DNA of 64,000 bases from Rhododendron vialii (lineage: Eukaryota; Streptophyta; Magnoliopsida; Ericales; Ericaceae). Location: NCBI RefSeq assembly GCF_030253575.1, contig NC_080564.1:5190501-5254500 (forward strand). The letters are read 5' to 3'. Shown piece after piece: positions 37,234 through 47,100 of the stretch (position 1 is the first letter of the stretch; every line of letters starts with the position of its first letter). A model generated the notes under the pieces. That model ran no database searches, was not told the DNA's origin, and worked only from the letters and a program-made list of their open reading frames with translations. Position numbers and translations under genes: made by a program.

Positions 37234-38871
37234 TGTTTACACCCATTTTTGGCCAAAAATCAGGAAGCGAATTTACGGGTTAAAAGGTAGCCTCGAGGGT
37301 CGAGGCCCTAGCCTTGAAAGACCTTATGACCAGTTGCCCACGAATTAGGGCCGGTTCTTAAGAAATGATGGGCCTTCCATATAGGCCTAAATCAGTCAAA
37401 GGCCTTCCATATAGGCCTAAATCAGTCAAAGGCCTAAGGCTTGAATCAGTCCACCAGGCCTGAGTATTTCGTCCAGGCCTAACCCAAATTCCTATAAGTA
37501 ACAAGGCCTACAAAATAGGCCCAAATTGGTAGAAGCCTTGGATTTCTCACCAGGCTTGGGCTCAGAAGGCTTACAATAGACAAAGGCCCATGATTTACCA
37601 CAAGTCCAGGCCCAATTGATGAATAGGCCCACTGCTTTAAGAAAACATCTTTAAAAGCCCTCAACAAGCGGCTTGAAGGCCTCAAGCTGCTCACAAGCAG
37701 CTCAAAGGCCTCAAGCTGCTCACAAGCAGCTCAAAAGCCTCGAAGCTGATTACAAGCAGCTCAAAGGCCTCAAGCTGCTCACAAGCAGCTCAAAGGCCTC
37801 GAAGCTGCTCACAAGCAGCTCAAAGGCCTAGAATATTCTTGCTGGACAAGGCTGGGTAAGCTGCTCACAAGCAGTTCAAGGTCTGTAGTGGCGGGACCCC
37901 ATTCTTCAGGATAATGCAGAGGCCAGCAACAGGTGGCGAGCATGCAGCCCATGGAGATTATAGTGAATGACTCCTGCAGACCTAAGCAAGCTGCTCACAA
38001 GCAGCTCTCCCAGGCCTGCTTGATCTTTTTCTCGATCCTTCTTCCGTAAAGAATTAAGCTCAAAGGGTTTTTTGGGACCCACAAGGAGTTGAAGGCCCAA
38101 TAAAATGATGGGAGGGCCTGGGGTATTTTTAGCCTGCAGCTATGGTGGGCCCGGAAGATGGCCATGCAAGCAGTAGCTTGAGTATTGAAGCAGCTCAAAA
38201 TGGTCTGGGTGCTGCAGGGCGCCTGAGATTCTTTATGCCCTTTTTCAGAGATTTGCACAGAAAAGGAGGACTTCTCAGGCCTTTGCCATACTCTTGGAGT
38301 ATAAGGCACGTTTTGTTCAGGAAGAAGCCCCCCATTGGAGCATTTTGGAGCTGCTCAAGCCCAAGCCTTTGCTAGAAGGCCACTTGGCAGCCATGCATTG
38401 GAGCATTTTTGAAGCAGCTCAAGGCCTGTAGCTCCTATAAATCACAGTTCTGAAGGCCTTGGCCAAGGTCCACGACCAATCAAGCCCACGGCTTACCCAA
38501 TTTATCTTTCAATTGTCTTTATTTTGCTGTTCAATCTAGCACGGACTAGATTTTATGTCATTTTATTTCCTTGTACCCAAACTTTGTTAACCGATTAATA
38601 AAGTTTGTTTTCGTTCCTTCATTACCTTTCAGTCCTTTCCTTTTCTTTTAACCATTTTCTAACAACGGTTAGAAAATATTTAAGTCCTTATCCAGCAAAG
38701 GCGAACAACGAACCATCACGAGGCCTTACCCTTTGGGCCTAGCACCATCGTTTGAAAGAAGTCAGATTTTTGAGGCACGAAGGCCTTGAAATACAGTTTG
38801 GACTGCAATCCAGTCCTGGCACGCCCGCGATTCCAAGCCAATTCCGTTTTTGCACTTTTTGTGGAGAAACA
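37234..38871. mobile_element. Solo LTR (1,638 bp) with 5-bp TSD ATAAC
   Basis: Starts TGTTTACACCCATTTTTGGC and ends TGTGGAGAAACA, flanked by ATAAC at 37229-37233 and 38872-38876. TG..CA ends, a TATA-like CTATAAATC near 38437 and no internal coding region fit a solo LTR, probably of a Ty3/gypsy-type element. Unit B has the uninterrupted site at about 44957. Confidence 0.92.
37656..37850. repeat. About 36-bp repeats inside the solo LTR
   Basis: About five copies of a unit containing CAAGCTGCTCACAAGCAGCT, itself palindromic (AGCTGCT..AGCAGCT), followed by CAAAGGCCTC. A 2 x 30-bp repeat (GGCCTTCCATATAGGCCTAA core) lies earlier at about 37371-37430. Confidence 0.85.
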
Positions 38872-39738
38872 ATAACTCCTTTTTTTCACCAATGCAATCC
38901 ATCAGGGCTCTATGCAAAGGTAAATTTAGCAAGCAAAAACTGAAGCTAATTCAAGCTACACATAAGCAGGCACACCCCTATCTGATATCCGGAAAAGGGT
39001 TATTTCAACCGCTGGTTCACTACTAAAAGAGCTAAAAAGGTGATTGTTTCACCTCAGAAGAGGCTACTAATTACTGTCTCTGTCTCCTGCTCCATGTATT
39101 TCTTGTTACAAATATTTAGTCAAGGTACGAGGACAAGTTGACATTACAAACAAAATAACCCAATCTACTCCAAGCTCCAAAACCAATAATGTAAACTACA
39201 GCTGGTCCTGCACTTACTTCGAACGGAGTTTCTTATTTTCTTGCATCAGGCTGGTAAACTCTAGCTCCTGCAACGGATTTTCATTGCTGTGGGGAGCCTA
39301 TTATAGAAGCAAGCATTAGTCAAGGTGCCGCAAGCTACCCGGACTCATATTTATAAAAATTAATAAAAAAGGGGGGGCAAAACTATGGCCCATCATCATG
39401 GATTCCTCCTGTTTTTAATTAGAGTACCTTACTTGGTTGTTTAGGAAACACAAAGGGAAAAGATACAAGGACAAAGTTATTCTGTTTCAGAGAGGAGATT
39501 ATGAGTCCCTCATAGTCATTCTGATTTGTTTGGTGCATAAATTAATACTATGAAGAAAAGAGAGAGAAGAAGGGCACAAATATTTAAAAATATATCTCAT
39601 TAAATACACATTGGTGAATCCTTGAGTGTTGCAAAATGCCGGGAGATTCAATCATAGCATGCAGGTGGTGTTGATGAAGTTGAGCCCGTGCAGCAGTGTA
39701 GTAGTACTAATTTGGCAAATCAGGAGTGGGTCGTAAAG

Positions 39739-42178
39739 ATGAGAAACGAACCCGAACGAGTCGAGCTCTTGGATGATGGTTCAAGTTCGAGTGAAGTTGA
39801 GTCCGTGCTGGATGTGCAGCAGTGGACTACTAATCGGGCAAATCAGGAGTGGGTCGTACAGATAAGAAACGAATCCGAGCGAGTCAAGCTCTTGGATGAT
39901 GGTTCGATTTCGACAGCGCTGGATCGCTACTCGAAGAAGCGATCCATCTTCAAAGTGCCGGCTCTCCTGAAAAACCTAAACGACAAAGCCTACGAACCTC
40001 AAATGGTGTCCTTTGGTCCTTACCATTATGGGAAGGAACATTTGATGCCAATGGAGAAGCGCAAGCTCAACACGCTCCTCCATTTTCTCAAGAGATCAGA
40101 GAAGCCTCTCGAATCATATTTCAATGCTCTGGTCCCAGTGGTCCAAGATTTGAAAGACTTTTACGATGCACTCCATCCTTCTTGGAATGCGGATACCTGC
40201 GGATTCTTGAAGCTAATGGTCCTAGATGGCTGCTTCATGCTCCGTATCTTGGGTGGGAATTTATCGGAATATTGGCCTGGACCAGTTTTTGGTGACATGG
40301 AAACTGCTGGTTTCAAGCGCGACATGCTCCTTCTTGAAAATCAACTGCCCATGCTTGTTCTCGCAAAGATCGATCAAGTGCAAAACGTAAGAAGACAGAT
40401 TCATCTCATTCATTTTCTTTCTCTTTTTTCTAAATGTGTTTTTCTATAGTCTCTCTCTCTCTCTCTCTAAAAAAATTCATGTGTTCTGTTTTAATGTTTC
40501 TGGCTTGATTGCTTAACTCTACGAGATAAATAAAAGGCAAATTTTCGTAGTCATTTCCCTAGTTTTACGGTTGTCTTAATTTCGTCAATCTAATTTCAAT
40601 TATCTCAATTTCGTCCCTATAGTTTGCTTTACGTTTCAAATTGGTAAAATCATTAATGGTACTAATAGAAAAATATGATTAAAAAATTAAGTACTCTAAT
40701 TTTCAATCCGGTTGAACCAGTGTGAGAATCTTATATTTTTGATCATTTTATCTTAGATGGTCGTAATGAATTTTAGGCTTTAAGGCCTTTCAACGAGCAC
40801 CCGAAGACTCCTTATTTAGTTTCACGGTTCTCTTTTAAAAGGTCTTAGAGCCAAAAATCCATTATGACTATTTAAGATAAAATGATCAGAAAATAAGATA
40901 TTCGTATCGGTTCAAACGGATTGAAAATTGGAATATTTATTTTTTTACACCATTTACATATTAAAAAATATAGTTAGAAAATTAATTGTTTCAATTTTTA
41001 ATCTATTTGAACCGGTGCGAAGATCTTATTTTTCTGATCATTTTATCTTAAATGGTCATAATGAATTTTTGGCTATAAGGCCTTTCAATGAGCATCCTAA
41101 GAGAACCCGAAAACTAAATAAGGAGTCTTCGAGTGCTTGTTGAAAGGCCTTATTGCCAAAAATTCATTACTACCATTTAGGATAAAATGATAAAAAAATA
41201 AGATTTTCACACCGGTTCAACCGGATTGAAAATTGGAACACTCATATTTTTCCGTTTGTTTTATTAACGGTGTTAACAATTTTACCAATTTGGAACGTAA
41301 AACAAATTACAGGGACGAAATTGAGACAATTGAAACTAGAGGGACAAAATTGAAAAAACCGTAAAACTAAAGGGACGACTACGAAAATTTGTCCTAAATA
41401 AAATTAAATATCGTTTCACGTTCGATCATAACAATTGCAGGGTGGTGAGCTACGCCAGGAGTTCATCCAAAATCGTGTCGCCGTACGTTACTTCGGCATT
41501 TGGCCACGGCCAGTGGGGAAAGCCTTGCACGTATTGGACATGTATAGAAAGACCCTAATTTGGGATGTGAGATATGTCTCCGAAAACCCCCCGACTTTTT
41601 CTGGCCAAACACATGCATTCTCGTCAGCAATTGAACTTACGGAAGCCGGGATCAGGTTGGAAGCGGGGGAGACAATCTCGTTCCACAAGGACGATGGGGT
41701 CCTGAGACTCCCACGCTTGGAGGTGGACCATGCCACGGAATCAATATTTCTAAACTTGATAGCTTTTGACGGCCTCCATGCTTGGGGCTTTCAGGGCGAA
41801 GTGACTTCCTTTATTTACTTCATGCGGCAGTTGATACAAAGCCCTAGAGATGTCCGCTTGTTGATATCCAGTCGTATCTTAGAAAATGGTATCGGAAGTG
41901 ACGAAGCTATCATCCAACTCTTCGACTCGCTCTCTAAGGAAGTACCGATCCTCAACCCATTTACTTCGAAAATGTTTAATGATGTGTATGAACCAATCCT
42001 GGACTACCGCCGCAAGCCACAGAATAGACTCCGTGCAAATCTTGTTCAGGCCTACCACGAGAGTACCAATTGGAGTCCCTTGGCTTATTTGTCTATCCTT
42101 GCCGCCATTCTCCTTTTCATCCTCTCCTTTCTTCAAACTTGGTACACCATCTATCCATATTACCGTCCACGCAAATAA
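39739..42178 (+). CDS. DUF247 (UPF0481) protein, copy B
   Basis: Exon 1 39739-40386 and exon 2 41441-42178 give an open frame of 461 residues, typical for the family. Hallmarks: YEPQMVSFGPYHYGKE, LKLMVLDGCFML, RDMLLLENQLPMLVL, LPRLEVDHATESIF, and a C-terminal membrane segment (LAYLSILAAILLFILSFL). The ATG equivalent to copy A (39636) is lost to the frame by four extra bases (about 39655) that lead to a TGA. The first in-frame ATG after that is 39739 (MRNEPERVELL). The N-terminus also has a 123-bp (41-residue) in-frame tandem duplication repeating ANQEWVV..RNE..ERV.LLDDGS. The intron is enlarged by a Mutator-type element. The protein is probably at the plasma membrane; its role is unknown. Splicing and start need transcript data. 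Confidence 0.85.
40536..41394. mobile_element. Mutator-type element in DUF247-B intron (859 bp)
   Basis: Flanked by the perfect 9-bp duplication TAAATAAAA (40527-40535, 41395-41403). The inverted ends GGCAAATTTTCGTAGTC and GGACAAATTTTCGTAGTC lead into long diverged inverted arms (TTTTACGGTT, CAATTTCGTCCCT). There is an inner inverted pair around ATCATTTTATCTTA. No transposase. The orthologous intron of copy A has the empty site. Confidence 0.9.
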
Positions 42179-42229
42179 TTGAGATTGACGGAGAACTGGT
42201 TGCTTCGTCACTCTTTCATTAATATATAC

Positions 42230-42470
42230 CATTCCTCCATCCAGTAAAATTAATACTCTATGAAATTACGTGTAATTTTCAAGCTTGAAAATAATGTACT
42301 TATCCAAATAATTTTTTTATAATATGAATCTTATTTGATAGATTTTGATGAGATGTTTTGAAAAATGAAAAAAAAAATAAATAATTATTTTAATATATAC
42401 GATACATTATTTTTTAGTTTGAAAATTGAACGTAATTTCGTACGATACCAACTTTATGGGATGGAGTACT
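42230..42470. mobile_element. MITE of unit B
   Basis: The ends ATTCCTCCATCCAGTAAAA and inverted TTTATGGGATGGAGTACT mark it. It is the duplicate of the host MITE at 34093-34560 without the nested insertion. Confidence 0.75.
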
Positions 42471-43007
42471 AATTTCTATGTATCTGCATGATTACTTGCT
42501 TGTAAAAAGGATAAAGCCGAGCAAAGACATGTGTATTGTTGTTCTATCATTTCCATTTCTGTCCACAAAATGCTACTGTATACTATTGTGTTCTTCCCTG
42601 GTCATCATGAGCTTAATTCTGGTTGGTTTCAAATGGACATCCCTCCATTTTTGGCAATATCCTTCATTTATGCTAATCTTCCGTTGGGCGTCAAGGTAAG
42701 TATAAATATTAAAGCTTATTATGTACGCCAATAATATTTTGATGTTTGGAAGATTTGGTTGAATATTTAGACTTTGGTGAGGTGACTAAAAATGGCCTTT
42801 TCAATTAGGGCATCATAGCTATGCCATATGAGTGACTTTTTGATCCGGCCTGAAAGTTTTGAGAGGACAAGAAACACCATCACTATGCAAGGAATGCTAA
42901 ATTAGTTTTTCAAAAAAAAAAGGGTAAATGCATACCACCTCCAAATTCTAGTACATCAGCAAGAAAAAATTCTGATTTTATTTTTCAAACTCAAGTGTTT
43001 GGAATTG

Positions 43008-43209
43008 TTTACGCGCACCTCGACTAATCTTGGAGACCAATCTTGCCGCCCACTTACGGGAGGGTGCAAGGGATGCCAATTGAAGTTAGAGCAAAACTCT
43101 CTATGAACTGGTCCTAAATAAGTTGATAACACCTAAGAGATTTAGAACATGAGACACAAGAAGGGAGCAAACTCCTGAGTCTCAAGCATTGACCATTAGG
43201 CCAGCCCAA
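43008..43209 (-). mobile_element. Au-like SINE in unit B
   Basis: Duplicate of 35138-35330, with the tail motif AGATTAGTCGAGGTGCGCGT on the minus strand and a longer middle (GGAGGGTGCAAGGGATGCCA on the plus strand is partly absent from A). Confidence 0.6.
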
Positions 43210-44149
43210 TGAAGTTGTGAAAAAACTTCAGATTCACACACAAATTGCACATCTACTTAAATAAACACTCACATGTTTTGCGGGGTCCACACATACTGCA
43301 TCGCGTAGTGTGTGGGGACCTCATAAAATATGTGAGCGTGTGTGAAAACGAGTTTGTAAGTTGGGAAAACTCAACCACACAAACTTAGACTCACTCACAA
43401 AGGGAGAGGGAACCACATACTTCAATATGTGTGCTAATACAATCAATCGGAGCATTTCTTGTTGACTCATGGGACTTGTGGCTCCCTCCTCTCTTACTCA
43501 GCCTATCTCGATCTTCAGCTATTCACAAGCACACCGAAGATGATATAATTGGAGAAAATCAGCTCAGCTCTCAGCATCATGGAGTTTGGTCCTACAAAAT
43601 GAAGCTCTGGGTTCTTGTTTGTAGTATCAGAAATCAGGGACAGAGAGATACACTTGTTAGTGAGGCTGTGTATTGTGATTGTTTGAGCGGATGGTGTAAT
43701 CCTCCTCCAACCAATATAATCTGCTGCCCCTTTGGAGTAACCGAATTTTGGGGAACCACATATATTTTGGTGTTGTGTGTGATTGTGTTTGTGTTCGTTT
43801 AATATAAGCGCCCCGTGTGTACTGGCGTGTGTAATTGTGAAGAAGAACAAAGGATGCCCTCAAATGAAAAGGACATCTCCACCATATATCCTATGGGGCA
43901 ACAAAGAGCCAGTGTGTGCAATTGTAGTAAACTTGATCAAAGAAATTTGCACATACAATGGAACTTGTCCAAACAAAATGTCATATGTCACATAATTATA
44001 GTTCTACCCCATGATTTACACAAGACTACCACATTTACACACCACAACAGAACTTAGATTCCTGCAACAAAAACTCTGACCTGCTCTTTACAACCTAATT
44101 CTTCCAAAAGGATTGCGGGATTTCGTGGTACACTACCCAAAATCATGAA

Positions 44150-47100
44150 CTACAAAACATCATGCTCTCTAGATGCAAAAAAAGAAGAAGAGAGACTCAT
44201 CCATTGTATTTCTTGCGTCTTTAATCGTTGTATAACGCCCAATTCAACCAACATTCCCATGTACTCAGACTCGAGATCACCAAGTCCGCTCCAAAGTTGT
44301 TGCGCCTGCCGCAAAACAAAGGAACTGATGAATGAAGAACAAGAAATTTAATGAAGTTCCCATTCTAGGAGCACCAAAGTTAGGTTGGTTTTGCAAATAC
44401 CATGTGAGAAAAAACATTGCTGATAAGCAGATCAAAATGAGTTCAAATTTCTTTGATTTGCAATTCATCAATGATTTATTGTTTACAGAGTGAACATTGT
44501 GAAGTACCTTTAGATTAAGATCTTCCTCCCCTCTCTCCAATTCCAGTAACCTGGGAAATACATAAGCACAAATGAAGAATTGACAAAATAAAAGGATACA
44601 GAAGGAAGGGTGTGTGTATCTACAAAATATAGAACAAGAGGTCATCAAGTTAGTTGCGGGCCATGCTGAGAATTTGTCCTATAATTTGACGCGAGTATTT
44701 GTTCACAGTATTTTTCTTGATATATGTATTTGAAGACACTCTCCACAAGCAATGACTAGTATAAGGCTCTGCGCCCTATGTCCCAAGGAAACAATTGGAA
44801 AACAGGATCAAGGTACTAGACACAAGCTATTAGAGATACTAGATTGGTGGAGGAGATGTATACACAAAGAGGACTAGTATTACTAGAGCAAAGAAGTAGG
44901 GGAGAGACGTGTAGACCTCTTGCCCCAAAGTCTCTTATTTATAGGTGGTCAACTACATAACTCCTTTTTTCACTAATGCAATCCATCAGGGCTCTATGCA
45001 AAGATAAATTTAACAAGCAAAAACTGAAGCTAATTCAAGCTACACATAAGCAGGCACGCCCCTAGCTGATATCCGGAAAAGGGTTATTTCAACCACTGGT
45101 TCACTACTAAAAGAGCAAAAAAGGTGATTGTTTCACCTCAGAAGAGGCTACTAATTACTGTCTCTGTCTCCTGCTCCATGTACTTCTTGTTACAAATAGT
45201 TTGTCAAGGTACGAGGATCAAGTTGACATTACAAACAAAATAACCCAATCTACTCCAAGCTCCAAAACCAATAATGTAAACTACAGCTGGTCTGCACTTA
45301 CTTCGAACGGAGTTTCTTATTTTCTTGCATCAGGCTGGTAAACTCTAGCTCCTGCAACTGATTTTCATTGCTCTGTGGAGCCTATTATAGAAGCAAGCAA
45401 GTATTGGAGACATTGATGCTACAGTAGATAGCCGAAATAGTTATAAAAAAAGAGAGGGAGAGGTTGACTGTAGATTATGCATACAAGTTGCACCAAAAGA
45501 ATGTCTATGCTTTCAAATTTATTTTTGTATAAATGATTCTGAAATTCTATCTACAAGAACATAGTGAGAGCCTTTTATTGGTAGAAGAATACTGTAATGT
45601 CTTGACGAAAATACATTATTTGTTGACACGATTAAAAGGCACAACTGTCAAAAAAGGACTAACAAATGGGAACGGAGGGAGTATTTTGAGTCAAGTACTG
45701 ACGCATAAGATGGGATTCATAAGAACTAAGGATTGACTTCTTTAGCAGACCTGTTTTACTCCCTTTTGGTGTGTCGCTTGAATAAGACCTTGATACCTTG
45801 TGAATTTTTCCATTCTCGAGTTCCACCATAGGGTTTCGTTCTTTCCTCCTTCCCTTTGGCCCTTCTCAAAATTACCGAGCAGAAAAAGACAAAAAAAAAA
45901 AGGTATGTGAAGATTCAGTCCTCATTCATCTATACTGAGGAATTGGTTCCAGAAACAGAAATTCAAGCAACACCAACCAGAGAACCAATCGAGAAGGTTC
46001 TCGATATTCAAGAAAAAAATAAGTTATTCAACATTATACCTTGCCAGGATCCAACATTGTGATTGTTAATAAATGTTTCTGGCCTCCTAGTCGAAATATA
46101 TGAAGGAGTGGCCCCAACAGCTTCAAAAGATTCAACAGAAGGAGAAACTGGCTGTGCATCAACACTTACAGAGGACCTCTGATTCAGTACCAACGGTTGG
46201 AGAAACCCATTAGCTTTTGACAAAAGGGGTTCCTGAGAAGGCTTGGGCTTTGTTTGAGTTTTTTTCACTAGCTGATAACCAATCAATCCACAATGGAAAT
46301 GCCTACCACAGTTAAAGGATAAATGCTTCAGATATTGCATGAATTAAAGAAAACTTTGACTATTAATAACCACAATTTTCACCCGGATAAGACCTTAAAA
46401 ATAGAAGCTCACCAATATTCCATTGTCATGTCTTTCAATCGCGCTTCAAGCTTTTGGAAAATGGGTGTCTTCTCAAAATCTTGTTTATCGTGAGTAGGCT
46501 AAATGGACTATTCATTAAAACCTAACAAAATATAACTCGGAAACCAAAAAATGTGATCGAACAGGATAAATGGACTAAGGCTTAGTCAGTATTCACCAAC
46601 AACTCCTCTCGCAGTATTGTTGGTTGCATGCTTGACACGCCAAAATGGCTGCCAAAGAAGATAACAATTCAAGTTAAGCACAAAAACCTTCCCAAAATGT
46701 TTACCATTGGGCGATAACAAATCCCTTATCCCAAAATTGCTTAATCAATAGAATGGTGTTGAGTATAGATCCTGTTCGAGTGTCCTATTCGTTTTGCATG
46801 TTTTGCCTTCACATGACATTATGTTACTCTCTTTCAAACTTGTGAAGACAAATTACTAGTAACACTATGAAAACACCAGAATAAAGATAATAATTAAGAA
46901 AAAAAGAATCACATAAAGGAACTTGTAATTCAAATGAATCTTATCTTATATTTTAACTTGTCAAAGAATAATCCTAACCAATATAAGACTGTTCTTGTGG
47001 TAGACATTAAACCCATGGAATTTCATACGAGGAGCATCCTTCAAAAATCCAATAGTAGTAACAACTGCAGCCTGAAAATGAACCAAACAGGCAATGTTAG

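Larger units (their letters stand above)
35957..39296 (-). pseudogene. Orphan 3' exons of a MORC gene (duplicate)
   Basis: Three exons match the last three of the full MORC gene: 39218-39296 (ELEFTSLMQENKKLRS), 36772-36814 (LLELERGVEDLNLK) and 35957-36040 (QQLWSELGDLESEYARMLAE, ending IHD and a stop). Splice sites survive, but there is no upstream part: the next sequence to the right is DUF247-B. A solo LTR sits in the intron between the first two. The fragment could be read only as the tail of some other transcript. Its final stop differs from that of the full gene, where one inserted base shifts the end. Confidence 0.85.
32118..39315. repeat. Tandem segmental duplication, unit A
   Basis: This unit matches 39408-45399 from a common left end (GATTCCTCCTGTTTT) to a common right end (TATTATAGAAGCAAGCA). 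It contains DUF247-A and orphaned MORC 3' exons. Differences from unit B include a solo LTR (37234-38871), a nested Stowaway (34178-34412), an extra about 530 bp at 36126-36655 and a missing about 330 bp relative to B 43497-43826. The 92-bp joint 39316-39407 contains a SINE-like tail. Confidence 0.92.
39408..45399. repeat. Tandem segmental duplication, unit B
   Basis: Head-to-tail copy of 32118-39315. It carries DUF247-B and the last three exons of the complete MORC gene. Relative to unit A it has a Mutator-type element (40536-41394), lacks the solo LTR and nested Stowaway, and has about 330 bp extra at 43497-43826. Confidence 0.92.

Noticed and set aside
37640..37890. CRISPR-like direct repeats
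   Set aside because: About 36-bp tandem repeats without unique spacers, inside a plant solo LTR.
39688..39738. Extended N-terminus of DUF247-B
   Set aside because: That reading begins with GTG, and an in-frame TAG lies just upstream, so nuclear translation from there is unlikely.
43431..43850. ORFs on both strands of the unit B-only segment
   Set aside because: Overlapping frames without recognisable domains; the segment is an indel relative to unit A.
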